Below are positions 1 through 9,590 of a DNA stretch of 33,301 nt, piece after piece. Under the pieces are notes generated by a model. It was not told the DNA's origin. It made no database searches and saw nothing but the letters and a program-made list of their open reading frames with translations. The DNA is from Isohypsibius dastychi. Its lineage: Eukaryota; Tardigrada; Eutardigrada; Parachela; Isohypsibiidae. The translations under genes and the position numbers were made by a program. Each line of letters begins with the position of its first letter. Within the stretch, counting starts at the first letter, position 1. The stretch is taken from the NCBI GenBank assembly GCA_034696485.1, contig JAQIWT010000123.1, forward strand, positions 1 to 33,301. The letters run 5' to 3'.

Positions 1-868
1 GTGGCCTTGTAGTAACACGACATGTAATCGAGATAGTAACCCCACGGTACGCGACAGCATTTATAAGTCGTACGAATTCGTTCGAAACTGATTCGAAAAC
101 TCCTTGGATCGTGAAACCCTTCAAACACAACAAAGCGAGGTTCAGCGCAGTTGACGGATTTCTGGAGAATTCGCTGACCAGTCATGAAAGTGTTGATGGT
201 CAGGGCAGGGTTATTCGGATCGAAGCAAAAACTTTCGTTGGCAAATATCCGTGAGTGGCAGTTGGGATAGTAAGGGTACATGCCATTTGATGGCGGTTTG
301 TAGGGAAACATGAATTTGCACCAAACTGAACGCAGGGTCTGGAGCATAAAAAAGGTCACGCGTGGAAAATTTCAGGATTGGTTATGTACTTTGAAGTCAC
401 TGTTCTGGTCACGGATTCCAATCATCGCTTCACCGTCTCTATTGCGAAAACGCATCTATTCATCAGGGTCTCAAGCGATTAACGAGATATAACGACTTGG
501 GGTCTCGCCACAACCAGACTCACAGCAGCAACTTACAAGCATTCGACATTCCATTTTCGGTAGACACTGTTGGTACCTCCATGAGCATGGCTCGTGTCGA
601 TGAAGGTATCGCCCTGTGTGAACCCACATCTCAGTTAGCCAGAAAAAGACGAGGCATAAGCAACATGTGAGCTCTGTGTTCACTCACTCACCACTGGTGA
701 GTGAACGAGTGAGCTGAGGGTACACTAGTAGTGGGACAACTCACTCACCGTTCCGTATGAAGTATAGGTACCATAATACGAGGATGTTGCATGGATTACG
801 TTGACACACAAGAGGGAATGAAATACCAGTGTGTTTAAGATGGAGTATTTCGTCGTCGATTTTGGCAT
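1..868 (-). CDS. secreted cysteine/tyrosine-rich protein, 5' part (runs off the left edge)
   Basis: I do not recognise the family. The model starts at the ATG at 868-866 and has exons 868-749, 629-537 and 338-1 (open at the window edge). All junctions are phase 0 with GT-AG introns of 119 and 198 bases. Exon 1 encodes a typical signal peptide: polar N-terminus (MPKSTTKYS), hydrophobic core (LNTLVFHSLLCVNVI), likely cleavage after HA. The following stretch is tyrosine-rich. Exon 2 is the least certain: it is short, rich in Cys, Trp and Arg, and was chosen because its phase joins exons 1 and 3. Exon 3 is open for over 330 bases and carries paired and spaced cysteines (a CC followed by a Tyr-rich stretch), suggesting a disulfide-bonded extracellular protein. 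The 3' end lies outside the window. Nothing in the sequence gives a function. Confidence 0.5.
630..760. repeat. GAGT/ACTC-rich imperfect repeat with hairpin inside an intron
   Basis: The first intron of the left-edge gene is built of repeated ACTC/GAGT words. It contains an inverted repeat around 679-700 with arms TCACTCACCA and TGGTGAGTGA separated by one base. The same word also forms the GTGAGTGAG splice donor of exon 1, so several near-identical donor-like sites lie close together. This makes the exact exon boundaries here less certain. Confidence 0.55.
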
Positions 869-1394
869 GGTAAGAGTCACAGGTCAGAGTCACCACAGAA
901 TCATTTCAACAAAAAAGCTCATCATGAAGGGATCTAGCCATTTCGTTCTGGTTCCGTTACTTCTAGCCGTAGATATCGGCGGATAACGCGAAGCACTTGT
1001 CAATTTAACGGTCGTAATGTAGCGCTTCTGTGTTCGATGAAATTTTCAGTGTTAGGGGTTGATGAGTTTTGGAAACAGCACTCCATCACACAATCAAATC
1101 ACTGAATAAAGCAACTGGGTTAGCCGCCAGGTTATCCGTGAGCCGTGACCGTAGAAAAAAGGGAGGGGGGCTAAGCATGTACAGTATGCGGATCAGTAAA
1201 ACGGGAACGGTCGGTTGGTCCATTCAATACCTTTTACTGTACTACCATCTTACTTACTTGGACAGAGTATCTAGAGAATTCTAAAACTGGATTTTGCAAA
1301 TTGAAGCTAAACAACAAGGAAATCTTGTGAACCTGCACAACCGAAAAAACCGCTGCTAGAAAACGCATAAAACCTCACAGTTGCCAGCAGCTGC
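869..1394. other. intergenic region, no gene seen
   Basis: This stretch separates the start of the left-edge secreted protein from the stop of the DOMON gene; both are on the minus strand. It should hold the promoter of the former and the 3' flank of the latter. I see no convincing TATA box, repeat or conserved reading frame; the 71-codon plus-strand ORF at 1069-1284 has no family resemblance. Confidence 0.5.
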
Positions 1395-2214
1395 TTAGTG
1401 CTTATCAGATACGAGAAATATCCAATTAACCAAATTCGCCAAGTTTCGCAAAATCCCCGCGATAAGATTCAACAATGCCGAATCGGTGAGATGGGCGTTC
1501 GGTGACAGGATAGGTTTTTCGAAAGCCTCCATGGTTGGTGAAAGAAGGTTCAACACTGCACTACCGCTCTGCGTATGTTGAGTGACAATCCCAGTCTCCG
1601 TGTCCGGGTCAGCATTTCCAACCGCAAATATCACGGTGGTACTTTCCTAAAAACAACGGTCTAAAACCAACCAATCAAATGTTGCACTTTATTACCGAAA
1701 ACGGATAATCGTTGACATCGCTGCTGATTATCCTCCTGGCCACAGTCAACGACGTGTGAGACCCATTCTGTCCGCCATTGATCAAGTACCAATCCTGATT
1801 GATATCACTGTTCAGGTTCACTCGCCTCGAATCGGCCTCCACTTTTATATGTCGATCCTGAACGTGGAGAAACTTGTTAGTTCAAAACGTTACAGTAGAT
1901 CAATCAATCAATCAGCCCATGTTCACCTGAGCGTGACAGACTGGAACGCTCTCAACTTGATCATCGCACCAACCGAAGAGGATGTCCGAGTCGTCCATTT
2001 GGCCAGTGGGAGATATTCCGAAGCCGACCCAACCCAACGTTTGTGCTGAGAGATGTAACAGCAAGTGAGTCGAGTTCGTGATCCATGCAGCCTGGAGAAC
2101 TGGTGCGTCATCCCCGGGGATCAAAATGGTCGATTCCGGCAACGAGCCTGACTGACATCGCACCAACTTTTCACAGCAGAATAAAACGAAAACAGCGGCG
2201 AAAAGATTATTCAT
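1395..2214 (-). CDS. secreted DOMON-domain protein (DBH/MOXD1-type N-terminal domain only)
   Basis: Exons are 2214-1927, 1857-1696 and 1646-1395, all phase 0, giving 233 residues. The start at 2214 is preferred over an in-frame ATG at 2268 because it begins directly with a signal peptide (MNNLFAAVFVLFCCEKLVRC). Residues about 35-170 match the DOMON domain of dopamine beta-hydroxylase and MOXD1: a hydrophobic strand ending LGWVGFGISPTGQM, then DSDILFGW, a DRH motif, QDWYLI, and an FAVGNADPD strand. In those enzymes this domain precedes two copper type-II monooxygenase domains. Here the frame instead ends after a moderately hydrophobic tail (DSALLNLIAGILRNLANLV), so the copper domains are absent. 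DOMON domains bind heme or sugars in other families; the ligand here is unknown. It is probably extracellular or membrane-associated. The DOMON call is firm; the terminal exon is less so. Confidence 0.8.
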
Positions 2215-2286
2215 TCTGCAGTGTTTGTCTTCAGCAAAGAGAGTTCTCGACGAATGATAGCATAGCACCGATAGTCTTCGTCAGTC

Positions 2287-2292
2287 TATATA
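2287..2292 (-). promoter_or_regulatory. putative TATA box of the DOMON gene
   Basis: TATATA lies 73 bases upstream of the chosen ATG (2214), which would put transcription start about 40-45 bases before the ATG. The call rests on position and consensus only. Confidence 0.35.
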
Positions 2293-3015
2293 TGGTTTTT
2301 ATTTCCAGGTAGCATTCTTTGATATCAAGGAATGTGCTAAATAAACGTCGAGATTTGTATTGAATGGCAAGGTGTATAGGCTTGTGTAACTCACTTCCGT
2401 CTTATTCACTGATCATTCAAGATCATGGTGGTGTGAGCTGAGCATCGTTGTTCCAATGATGTAATAATAATATACTCTTGTGAATTACTTTACTAGAAAC
2501 TGGATCTATTTAGGTGATCTAGACCAGACCTGAATCAACCCCGGTTCCATTCAAAAATTGGGTGAGACCAAAGAAAAACAGATCAGAGTGAAAAAGAGAG
2601 GAACCAACACAGGCTCAAGGTAAAGGTCACCAGAAGCATAAAGGGTGTATGGTAACCGGGACAGATTGGTCGAACTGCCGCCGGGCGAATGACAGACTTT
2701 CTAACCTTTCCTTTCTGTTTTCCAGACTTTCTGGCCTTGAAACAGAAAACTGCAATGGAAACTCGTACTTTTGTTGTAGAAGAGAAGAAAGAAGGTTAAA
2801 AGGCCACTGGTCACCCACCAAAACCTCTTCCACCGATCAATGTAACCAGCCCACCGAAATTCTAAGATATCGGTGATTCGGGACTTACTTTTGTCCTTAC
2901 TTTGCCCCATTTATCCTACCTTTTCTTTCCTTTTGGTCATTTCATGCCCGAAAACTTTGTGATTGGCCCGTCGTTGATTTGAAATACCTCCTCCCTAAAT
3001 TACTACTCTACGTAC
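2293..3015. other. intergenic DNA between DOMON promoter and MITE
   Basis: No coding exon is recognisable on either strand. Short overlapping ORFs near 2627-2910 occur on both strands but match no known family and lack splice or start context. The region probably holds upstream sequence of the divergent DOMON and SLC22 genes. Confidence 0.45.
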
Positions 3016-3411
3016 GGGGTAGGTATGCAACTTCTACTTCTACGATTTGGCCCTACTTCTACTCCCAAACTCTACTCAATGAAATGTTAGTATTCCAGGA
3101 GGTATCACGCAAAAAACAAATAGAAAACGAATCTTCTTGGAAATATTTTGGGAACTCGTATATTTTTACATTTTTCAAATTTAGAGGGAACGCCTCCTCA
3201 GATGATGTCATCAAAAAACATCGAAAATCATAGAATTTGTTTGTTCAAATGTTTCATTGGCGCTTCTTGATTTCAAAATCAAAGTTTCACGATTTTTGGA
3301 CAAACTATGAAAACACTATGAAACACTGAACAAACTACGAAATTTAGACAAAGTTTCCAGTTTTTGACAAGGAGTAGAAGTAGAAGTAGAAGTAGAGGTT
3401 GCATACCTTCC
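3016..3411. mobile_element. non-autonomous DNA transposon (MITE-like) with terminal inverted repeats
   Basis: The left end reads GGGGTAGGTATGCAACTTCT. The right end, read on the opposite strand from 3411, begins GGAAGGTATGCAACCTCT. Both ends continue into repeats of the word TTCTAC, so the inverted repeat is at least 26 bases with a few mismatches. The 10-base word CTCTACGTAC flanks the element directly on both sides (3006-3015 and 3412-3421) and looks like a target-site duplication. The interior of about 300 bases is AT-rich with no transposase frame. Length, ends and flanking repeat fit a MITE; an 8-10 bp duplication would suit a hAT- or Mutator-type transposase, which is inference. The exact left boundary could shift by two G residues. 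Confidence 0.8.
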
Positions 3412-3421
3412 CTCTACGTAC

Positions 3422-3903
3422 AGAGTTCCCTTCAGTGATTACTCTCATGGTTACTTTCAGCGTAACCGAGGAATTCAGATTGGATACCAAATTACTGTTT
3501 TCCAGACAAAATAAAACACTTTCTCGTCTTTCTTTCTTTATTCCAAATGACTATCTTGTCTTTTACCTGCTTTTGTTTTACATTTAATGATGGATACTTC
3601 TTAAATTTCTGACTGGATTGCGCCAAAATTCATCTCTTCACCAGCGGTCACATGTCTTGGTTTCGAGGAGCAGAACAGCCATAACTGCTGCAGTTGCGAA
3701 ATCTTTATTTATTGTGTTCTATTTCCGGCACCAGCCAAAGTCATCATCAAATCCAGTCAGCAACATCTATTTAAAGTACGTCAGGGAATTTCGTCATTGT
3801 TTATATTTCACATTGTGATCAATCTTGTCGTCTTCATCCATATTCTTTGCAAATCGACAGTCTTTGAAAGAATTTTCCGATTTCGAAAAATTAATCTCGG
3901 TAA
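3422..3903 (+). other. upstream region of the SLC22 gene
   Basis: This is the presumptive promoter and 5' untranslated region of the SLC22 transporter. There is no clear TATA box near a plausible start site and no conserved coding frame. The last 100 bases are AT-rich. Confidence 0.4.
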
Positions 3904-6426
3904 ATGGATTTGGAACTTCCAAATTATGACGACTCGAAGAAAGATCATCTGTTATTTGATGGAAGACGCGGAACATTACCGAATGAAGAGGCGAAAGTTC
4001 TGGAGATCTCAGAACACAACATGGATTGGTTACTTTCTGAACTTGGCTCTCCGGGACGCTTTCAAATCATCTCCTCCTTGGTGCTTTTATCGTGCATGTT
4101 CCCCGTTATATTCAACGATCTGGGGACTATATTCTATACAATACCTCCTTCGAATTCATCGTGTATCATCAGTTCCATGAAATATGGAAATCTATCTTCC
4201 TCTAAATTCGTACAAGTCGACCCTACGGACCTAACCGGAAGTTGCATGCTGATGAATTCCAGCGATTCAAAGAGCTCTTGTTCCGGGAATTTTCTACATG
4301 AATTTCGAGATCCTGAAGTGTGGTCGATCGTTTCTGAGGTAAGATCTGTATCACAACTGGCCCGAATCAATTACGTTCCGACTTCCGGTTCAAAAGTCTC
4401 ATATTCATCTTGAACAGTGGGATTTAATCTGCGACGACTACTGGATGGCGACTTTGGCGACAACTATTTATTTTCTTGGTACGGAAAAGGAGACGAAGTT
4501 TTTGTTCCGGTTTCATTTTATGTAATTTTGCAGGTGTGATGTGCGGAAGCATTGCATTTGGACATCTTGCGGATCGGTTTGGTCGGAAAAAGTGCATCAT
4601 GTTCTGTTACATATGCTATTTGCCGTTAGCCTTTGCTCTTGCTTTTTCTCATCGTTACTGGATATTTCTGACTCTACGATTTTTCATCGGAGTATTTATT
4701 CAGGTAAACCGGCTGACCGGAAGTGTTTTAGCCACATACTTCATTCGACATGTTTTTTCTGTATATGAGATGGCTGTGATTTTTAGGGAGTGCAAAGTGT
4801 TTGTTTTGTGTTGGTTATGGAATTCTGCCCACCAAAATACCGGGAAATTCTCGGGGGTCTCGAAGGAGTCATCGCTTCTTCAGCAGTGATGCTGTTGACT
4901 GGGATTGCGTATTTCGGGAAGAATTGGCGATATATTCAAATCGCGATTGCAATCCCGACTTTGTTTGCGCTTACCAAATTTTTGTGAGTAGTATTTTGCT
5001 TTTAGATGGTTGACGCATTGTATCGGATTTCCCTGCTGATTATATTTCTAATGAGTTATTAATCTTGCGATTTGGTTTTCTGTGATTATGACGTTGTGTT
5101 TTATTTTCAGTTTGGTCCATGAATCTCTTCGCTGGCAAATGGTCCACGGTAAAATCGCGGCGGCAAAGAAAAATATCGCCGGAATTTTACGATGGAATAA
5201 AATGCCACGAAACGCATATTTGGAGCCCTGCATCGATAAAATGAGTTATGATCTGCAACTTGAAGATCGTTTGGAGGCAGCTTATAGCTGGGCAGATTGC
5301 TTCCGGACACCGAAAATGCGTCGCTATACTCTGGCTCAGTCTTTCATGTGGTACGTAGGTAAAACAAACCAATATGAAAAATAAACATCACTGTTTTGGG
5401 GTTTTCTTGATGAATTCAAAAAAGAAAAGAATCATTTTGATTATTTTTTGATTGCGACAATGAATTTTTGTGTTTGCAATAGTCTTGCGCAATAAAATTG
5501 TGACTTTCAAATTATTAAATGGTTTTTAATCAGGTTCTTTCTGTAATTAAAACAAAGTTATCAAGAAAGCTCGAATCCAGTTTGTGGTAAATTCAAAGAA
5601 ATATTGGCAACAACCGAAACGAGTTTTCTGAGTTTGGAGTAAACTAGGTACTAGTTTCAGTGGGTTATTTGTCTTACGGCGTACAATTTGATTTGTAGGT
5701 TCACATTGTTATTCGTATTTTACGGAATCTCATTCAGTCTGAACGAAATTGGCGGAAATATGTACATCAACCTGCTGGCGTCATCCGCAGCTGAACTTCC
5801 GGCTGCATTTCTGGCCACATGGCTTATGCAAAAGTATGAGCTTTCACGTCTTTTGTTTCAAAGTGGAATTCGTCAGCAACTGACAGCGTTTTTCAGGTTC
5901 GGTCGCAAGAAACCCCTTGTCTCTTATTACGGCATTTCCGGTCTCTTCTGTCTCATCGTCGCAGCGCTGACATTTTTTTCCCAACATCCTTACAGCTTTG
6001 AAATGGAAACGCCCAGAACAGTCTTCGTCCTCTTAGCCAGATTCTGGCTCGCCGGAGCCTTCGCTGTTATTTACGTTTACGCCAGCGAGCTCTTCCCAAC
6101 TGTGATTCGAAATACAGCTTTTGGAATTTGCATTTGCGCGCATACTTTCGGCGGAGTCGCTGCACCTCAGATACTCTTGCTCGTAAGAAAGAATAAAATG
6201 AACTCACTCTATTCAAAATCTTGGAATTTGAATTGTTTTTCGTTCTGGTTTTTTATGACCTTTTTATTTCTAGGGTCATTTGATTCATCCGGTTGTTCCT
6301 TTCGCCGTCTTTGGATGTTGTTGCATACTCTCTGCGCTTCTTGTTCTCATCCAGCCGGAAACGCTGAATCGGAGGATGCCGGATACAATCGCACAAGTAG
6401 AATCTAACAATGAACATGATCTGTGA
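3904..6426 (+). CDS. SLC22-family organic ion transporter (major facilitator superfamily)
   Basis: Eight exons: 3904-4338, 4418-4478, 4534-4703, 4787-4983, 5111-5350, 5699-5833, 5897-6182, 6274-6426, giving 558 residues, normal for SLC22. Diagnostic features in order: a large Cys- and Asn-rich extracellular loop between TM1 and TM2 (about residues 75-140); the WDLICDDYW segment before TM2; the MFS loop motif GHLADRFGRKKC; the ELFPTVIRN motif before TM11; a second FGRKK motif after TM8; and the C-terminal PETLN...PDTIAQVE typical of organic cation/anion transporters. These proteins move organic cations, anions or carnitine across the plasma membrane; the substrate cannot be read from sequence. 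The start is the first in-frame ATG ahead of the long first exon. The CCGGAAGT octamer, or its complement, occurs inside exons 1 and 6 and introns 1 and 3. Confidence 0.92.
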
Positions 6427-6433
6427 TCAACCG

Positions 6434-7000
6434 GAAGTCCCCCTGTGTTGTCTTCCTCACCATGACCATACGAATCTGTATTTCTAAAGTCTCAAAGTTT
6501 ATGATAAAACGGTATACCAAAACTGCAGAGCAATAAAAAGACAGGGTCAACAACCGCGTTCCAAATTAGTAAAACATAACAACATTCATGCAAAAAGCGA
6601 TTTTGGCTAACTACAGGGGAAAAATGAATTACACAGCCGGTGAAATCAATAATACGGTCGACGAGGATTATTCTGAAATAAGAATAATTTATCAAATTAA
6701 GCTGGGAAAACTATATCATCTAGAAAGATTACCAGGGAATTCGGGCGATATTTATACGCAGTCATCATCCGCTTCCGGTACAGCTCAAACTCATCATCAT
6801 CTGCGGATGGTTCGTCGGGCTGTTTTGTGCCGATGCCACACAAAAAACCAAAAAACAAATGAATATATTTCGCTTAAATCACAACATTTTTAGACTTCCA
6901 AAAACGACCGAATTTCATGGCGTTAATTTTCGAAATGCTACAGTATTCTCAAAATTTCAAATTTAGAGTTAGAACTCGCTCCCGTCAGTTCACTAATTTC
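6434..7000 (-). pseudogene. decayed duplicate of the SUGP1 3' end (last two exons plus 3' flank)
   Basis: This stretch aligns in the same orientation with 9018-9590 at roughly 85-90 percent by eye. It contains counterparts of SUGP1 exon 7 (6672-6646, still encoding NNPRRPYY-stop), the 60-base intron 6, most of exon 6 (still encoding [15 protein letters not shown]), part of intron 5 and the 3' flank. The copy is broken: the exon 6 acceptor AG has become TG and about 19 bases after it are missing, shifting the frame, and the PNPL of the parent is PNSL. No upstream SUGP1 exons or promoter are present. Retained introns mean the copy arose at the DNA level, not by retroposition. Confidence 0.88.
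6532..6537 (+). terminator. poly(A) signal AATAAA for SLC22, within the duplicated segment
   Basis: AATAAA lies 106 bases after the SLC22 stop and is the first canonical signal downstream. It sits in the duplicated block; the equivalent site in the parent block is at 9116-9121. Confidence 0.5.
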
Positions 7001-7365
7001 TAGCAGATGAGCGCAGCACCAGCCCCCTCCCCCCCCCCCCCCACCCATCCCATCCCCCTAGCACATGTTTCCGCTTGCTTGGCGCGTTTTCCGAGTTTGC
7101 GCCAAAAGTTCAATTGCAGTTTTTCTCTATGAAAGAAAGAAAGAACACTCCGTTTCTTCTTCCTCCATTTGTCTCGCATACAGTGATCCCGTTGTTCGTG
7201 ATTCCTTATCTCAAATCACTTCGCTCCTTCGCGCACATCTGTTATATACATTCCTGCCAGAAGTTCGTTACGACGTACTCACTCGATTCTTCCACCAAAA
7301 ACGTCAAGAAGTTCACAGGCTTTTCCTTCGCTACTTGTTGAATCTCATCGAATTCAACTGCAACC
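7001..7365 (+). promoter_or_regulatory. promoter and 5' UTR of the H2A variant gene, with C14 tract and TATA box
   Basis: A pyrimidine tract at 7023-7059 includes 14 consecutive C residues (7029-7042); its complement is G-rich. A TATATA box at 7243-7248 lies 118 bases before the ATG and would place transcription start near 7275. The intervening sequence is pyrimidine-rich with no intron evidence. No histone-specific promoter element could be identified with confidence. Confidence 0.45.
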
Positions 7366-8447
7366 ATGTCGGGACGTGGTGGAAAAGCCATTCAGAAGAA
7401 ACGAGTAAGTGGAATATGTGTTGTTATTCAGCTTGCTCGAAAGGAAAGCGAATATGTCGTTTTTTCATAATTTCTCGTTATTTTGTAGAAGAGCAAAGCT
7501 CAACGATCTGGCTTGGTTATGCCCGTCACTCGTTTCATTCGTCATATGAGAGCTGGCAATTACTCAAAACGTCTGAGCAACACTTCCGGAGTATATATCG
7601 TAAGTTGGAAGTTTCCAGTTTTCTTCAGAACTGGATTCGAAAGATCCTGGTTTTGTAATTTCTTTAATCATGTTTTCTGGAAATCGCATTAGTTTGTCAA
7701 AATTTTGAGGGCTGCATTTTTGAGAGGATGAATATGACTTTTTCCCTATTTTACAGGCAGCTGTCGTCGAGTACTTGGTTGCGGAAGTTCTGGAATTGGC
7801 CGGAAAAGCGAGCGCTGATAATAACAAGAAGCGAATTAGTCCACGCCACATCCAGCTGGCCATTCGCAATGATGAAGGTATTGTTTTATATCAGAACTTG
7901 ATTAAGATTAAGATGCCTTATAGTTCGACGAAACTTGCAGTCAGGATTTTTCTTTGTTTTTTCTCGATCTCTCTTTTGATCACAAGTTTTTCCAGCATTT
8001 TGGTTTTGAAGTGAATAGGGTTAGTTTGACCTGAATTCTGGGTTTGTTTACACAGCTGTAACTTATTGGCTCTTGATTTCATTGAAAGTCTTCTCTACGC
8101 TTCTGTTTCCTGGATTTTTTACCATTTTATTTCAATTTCAATCATAGTGAGATTAAAGAGTCATTTACTTGCACTATGATTTTATCTCACGTTTTTCACT
8201 TATATTAATTGTTTTGCTTTCATTTGTTTCAGAACTGGACCGGTTGTTGCGAGGGGTCCAGATTTCGCAAGGCGGTGTTATTCCGCAGATCCATCCGGCC
8301 CTGTACAAGAAGCGTTCCGAGTGGAACCGATATGACACTGCGATTGGTCCGACTTCCGAAGTGGAAATCGGTGCTGCTGCCAAGAAAGAGAAGAGTTCAA
8401 GCGCCAGTCCCAAGAAGGAAAAGACCAAAGAAAAGACCCAGCGATAA
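7366..8447 (+). CDS. divergent histone H2A variant
   Basis: Four exons: 7366-7404, 7489-7599, 7757-7877, 8233-8447, giving 161 residues. It packages DNA in the nucleosome with H2B. The N-terminus is MSGRGGK; the fold is recognisable from [55 protein letters not shown] and [12 protein letters not shown]. All six acidic-patch residues are present (E55, E60, E63, D89, E90, E91). Differences from canonical H2A include the L1 loop (SNTSGV where AGAP is usual) and a C-terminal tail of about 45 residues with repeated KKEK clusters. The GGVIPQIHP segment resembles H2A.Z and macroH2A, but there is no macro domain and no SQ(E/D) H2A.X motif. Introns and no visible histone stem-loop suggest a polyadenylated, replication-independent variant. 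The H2A fold is certain; the class is not. Confidence 0.93.
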
Positions 8448-9017
8448 AAAAGCGATCTCCGTATGAACCGGAAGTAGATGGTTTTTCCGTTTTTCGAAAT
8501 GCGAAACCTAATTGTGACACAGAAATTTTGCATTTACGGTATGTACTCGATTGGAATAGTTTTGTGGAATTGGTGGTTGTTGTAGTTTAGTAGCTTTTGT
8601 ACTTCCGGCGGGTTAATCTCTACTTAGAGATGGTTTCTTTTTCGAATATTGCGTGAGTGCATCTCCTTTTCTCTCCTGACTTCTGCGTTAAGGCCAATGA
8701 AACATTCTTTTATCTTACCGGAAATACAATTTGATTGATAAATGCTACCGAATATCTTACTGAAACTTGAACTGACAAGGCAGATATTATTCCCAAAGAC
8801 TGTTTTTTTCGCCATGCCAAATATTTGTTTCAATGACATTCCGGATCTAGTTATTTGAGAAAACGGTTCTGTCTAAACATTTCAGCTTTGTGATCTCCAT
8901 GCACACGCCTCATTCCGCGAATCATTCTAAACAATCTTCCTGGAAAATGTGATTGTTAAAGCGCCCAGTTTATCTAGTCCAGAAGGGGTGGGCTTAAATA
9001 GGCTGGCTTGAATCTCG
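8448..9017. other. 3' flank between convergent H2A and SUGP1-like genes
   Basis: No coding frame is recognisable. Two CCGGAAGT/ACTTCCGG octamers (8468 and 8601) lie just past the H2A stop. No histone-type 3' stem-loop or AATAAA is visible here; the first AATAAA downstream of H2A is at 9116, inside the parent copy of the duplicated block. Confidence 0.45.
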
Positions 9018-9590
9018 AAGTCCTCCTGTCTTGTCTTTCTCGCCATGACCATACGAATCTGTATTCCTCGGGTCTCAAAATTTTATGTTAAAACGGTATA
9101 CCAAAACAGCTAAGCAATAAAAAGACAGGGTCAACAACCGCGTTCCGAATTAGTAAAACATAAGAACATTCATACAAAAAGCGAATTTAGCTAACTACAG
9201 GGGGAAAATAAATCCCACAGCCGGTGAAATCAATAATACGGTCGACGGGGATTATTCTGAAAATAAAGTAATTTCTCAAATTAAGCTGGGAAAACTATAT
9301 CATCTGGAAAGATTACCAGGGGATTCGGACGATATTTATAAGCAGTCATCATCCGCTTCCGGTACAGCTCAAACTCGTCATCGTCTGCGGAAGGTTCGTC
9401 AGGCCGTTTTGTGCCGAGTCCTGCACGCTCAACAGGAGCCACACTAAAACCGAAAAACCAATGTAATATTTTCTGGCTAAACTGCAACATTTTCAGACTT
9501 AGAAAAAGGACAGTTTTTCATGGCGTCAAAATACTGTTCTCAAAAACTTCAAATCAGAATTCGTTCCCGTCAATTCACTGATCTGAAATA
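9018..9590. repeat. parent copy of the segmental duplication (SUGP1 3' end)
   Basis: This is the partner of 6434-7000. It starts in the region between the convergent genes, covers the SUGP1 3' flank and exons 7 and 6, and ends inside intron 5 (9444-9627). It carries a plus-strand AATAAA at 9116-9121 usable by the H2A transcript, matching the AATAAA used by SLC22 in the other copy. Confidence 0.85.
9116..9121 (+). terminator. candidate poly(A) signal AATAAA for the H2A variant
   Basis: This is the first AATAAA after the H2A stop, 669 bases downstream. If used, the H2A 3' UTR runs into the SUGP1 3' flank. Confidence 0.3.

Noticed and set aside
2627-2910. Overlapping ORFs on both strands of 68-75 codons
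   Set aside because: No homology, no splice partners and no start context; typical chance ORFs in intergenic DNA.
6434-7000. Processed (retroposed) SUGP1 copy
   Set aside because: The copy retains intron 6 and part of intron 5 plus the non-transcribed flank, so it is a DNA-level duplication.
7065-7658. 197-codon plus-strand ORF overlapping the H2A gene
   Set aside because: It reads through the H2A 5' UTR, exon 1, intron 1 and exon 2 in a different frame. The histone frame with proper splice sites explains the region.
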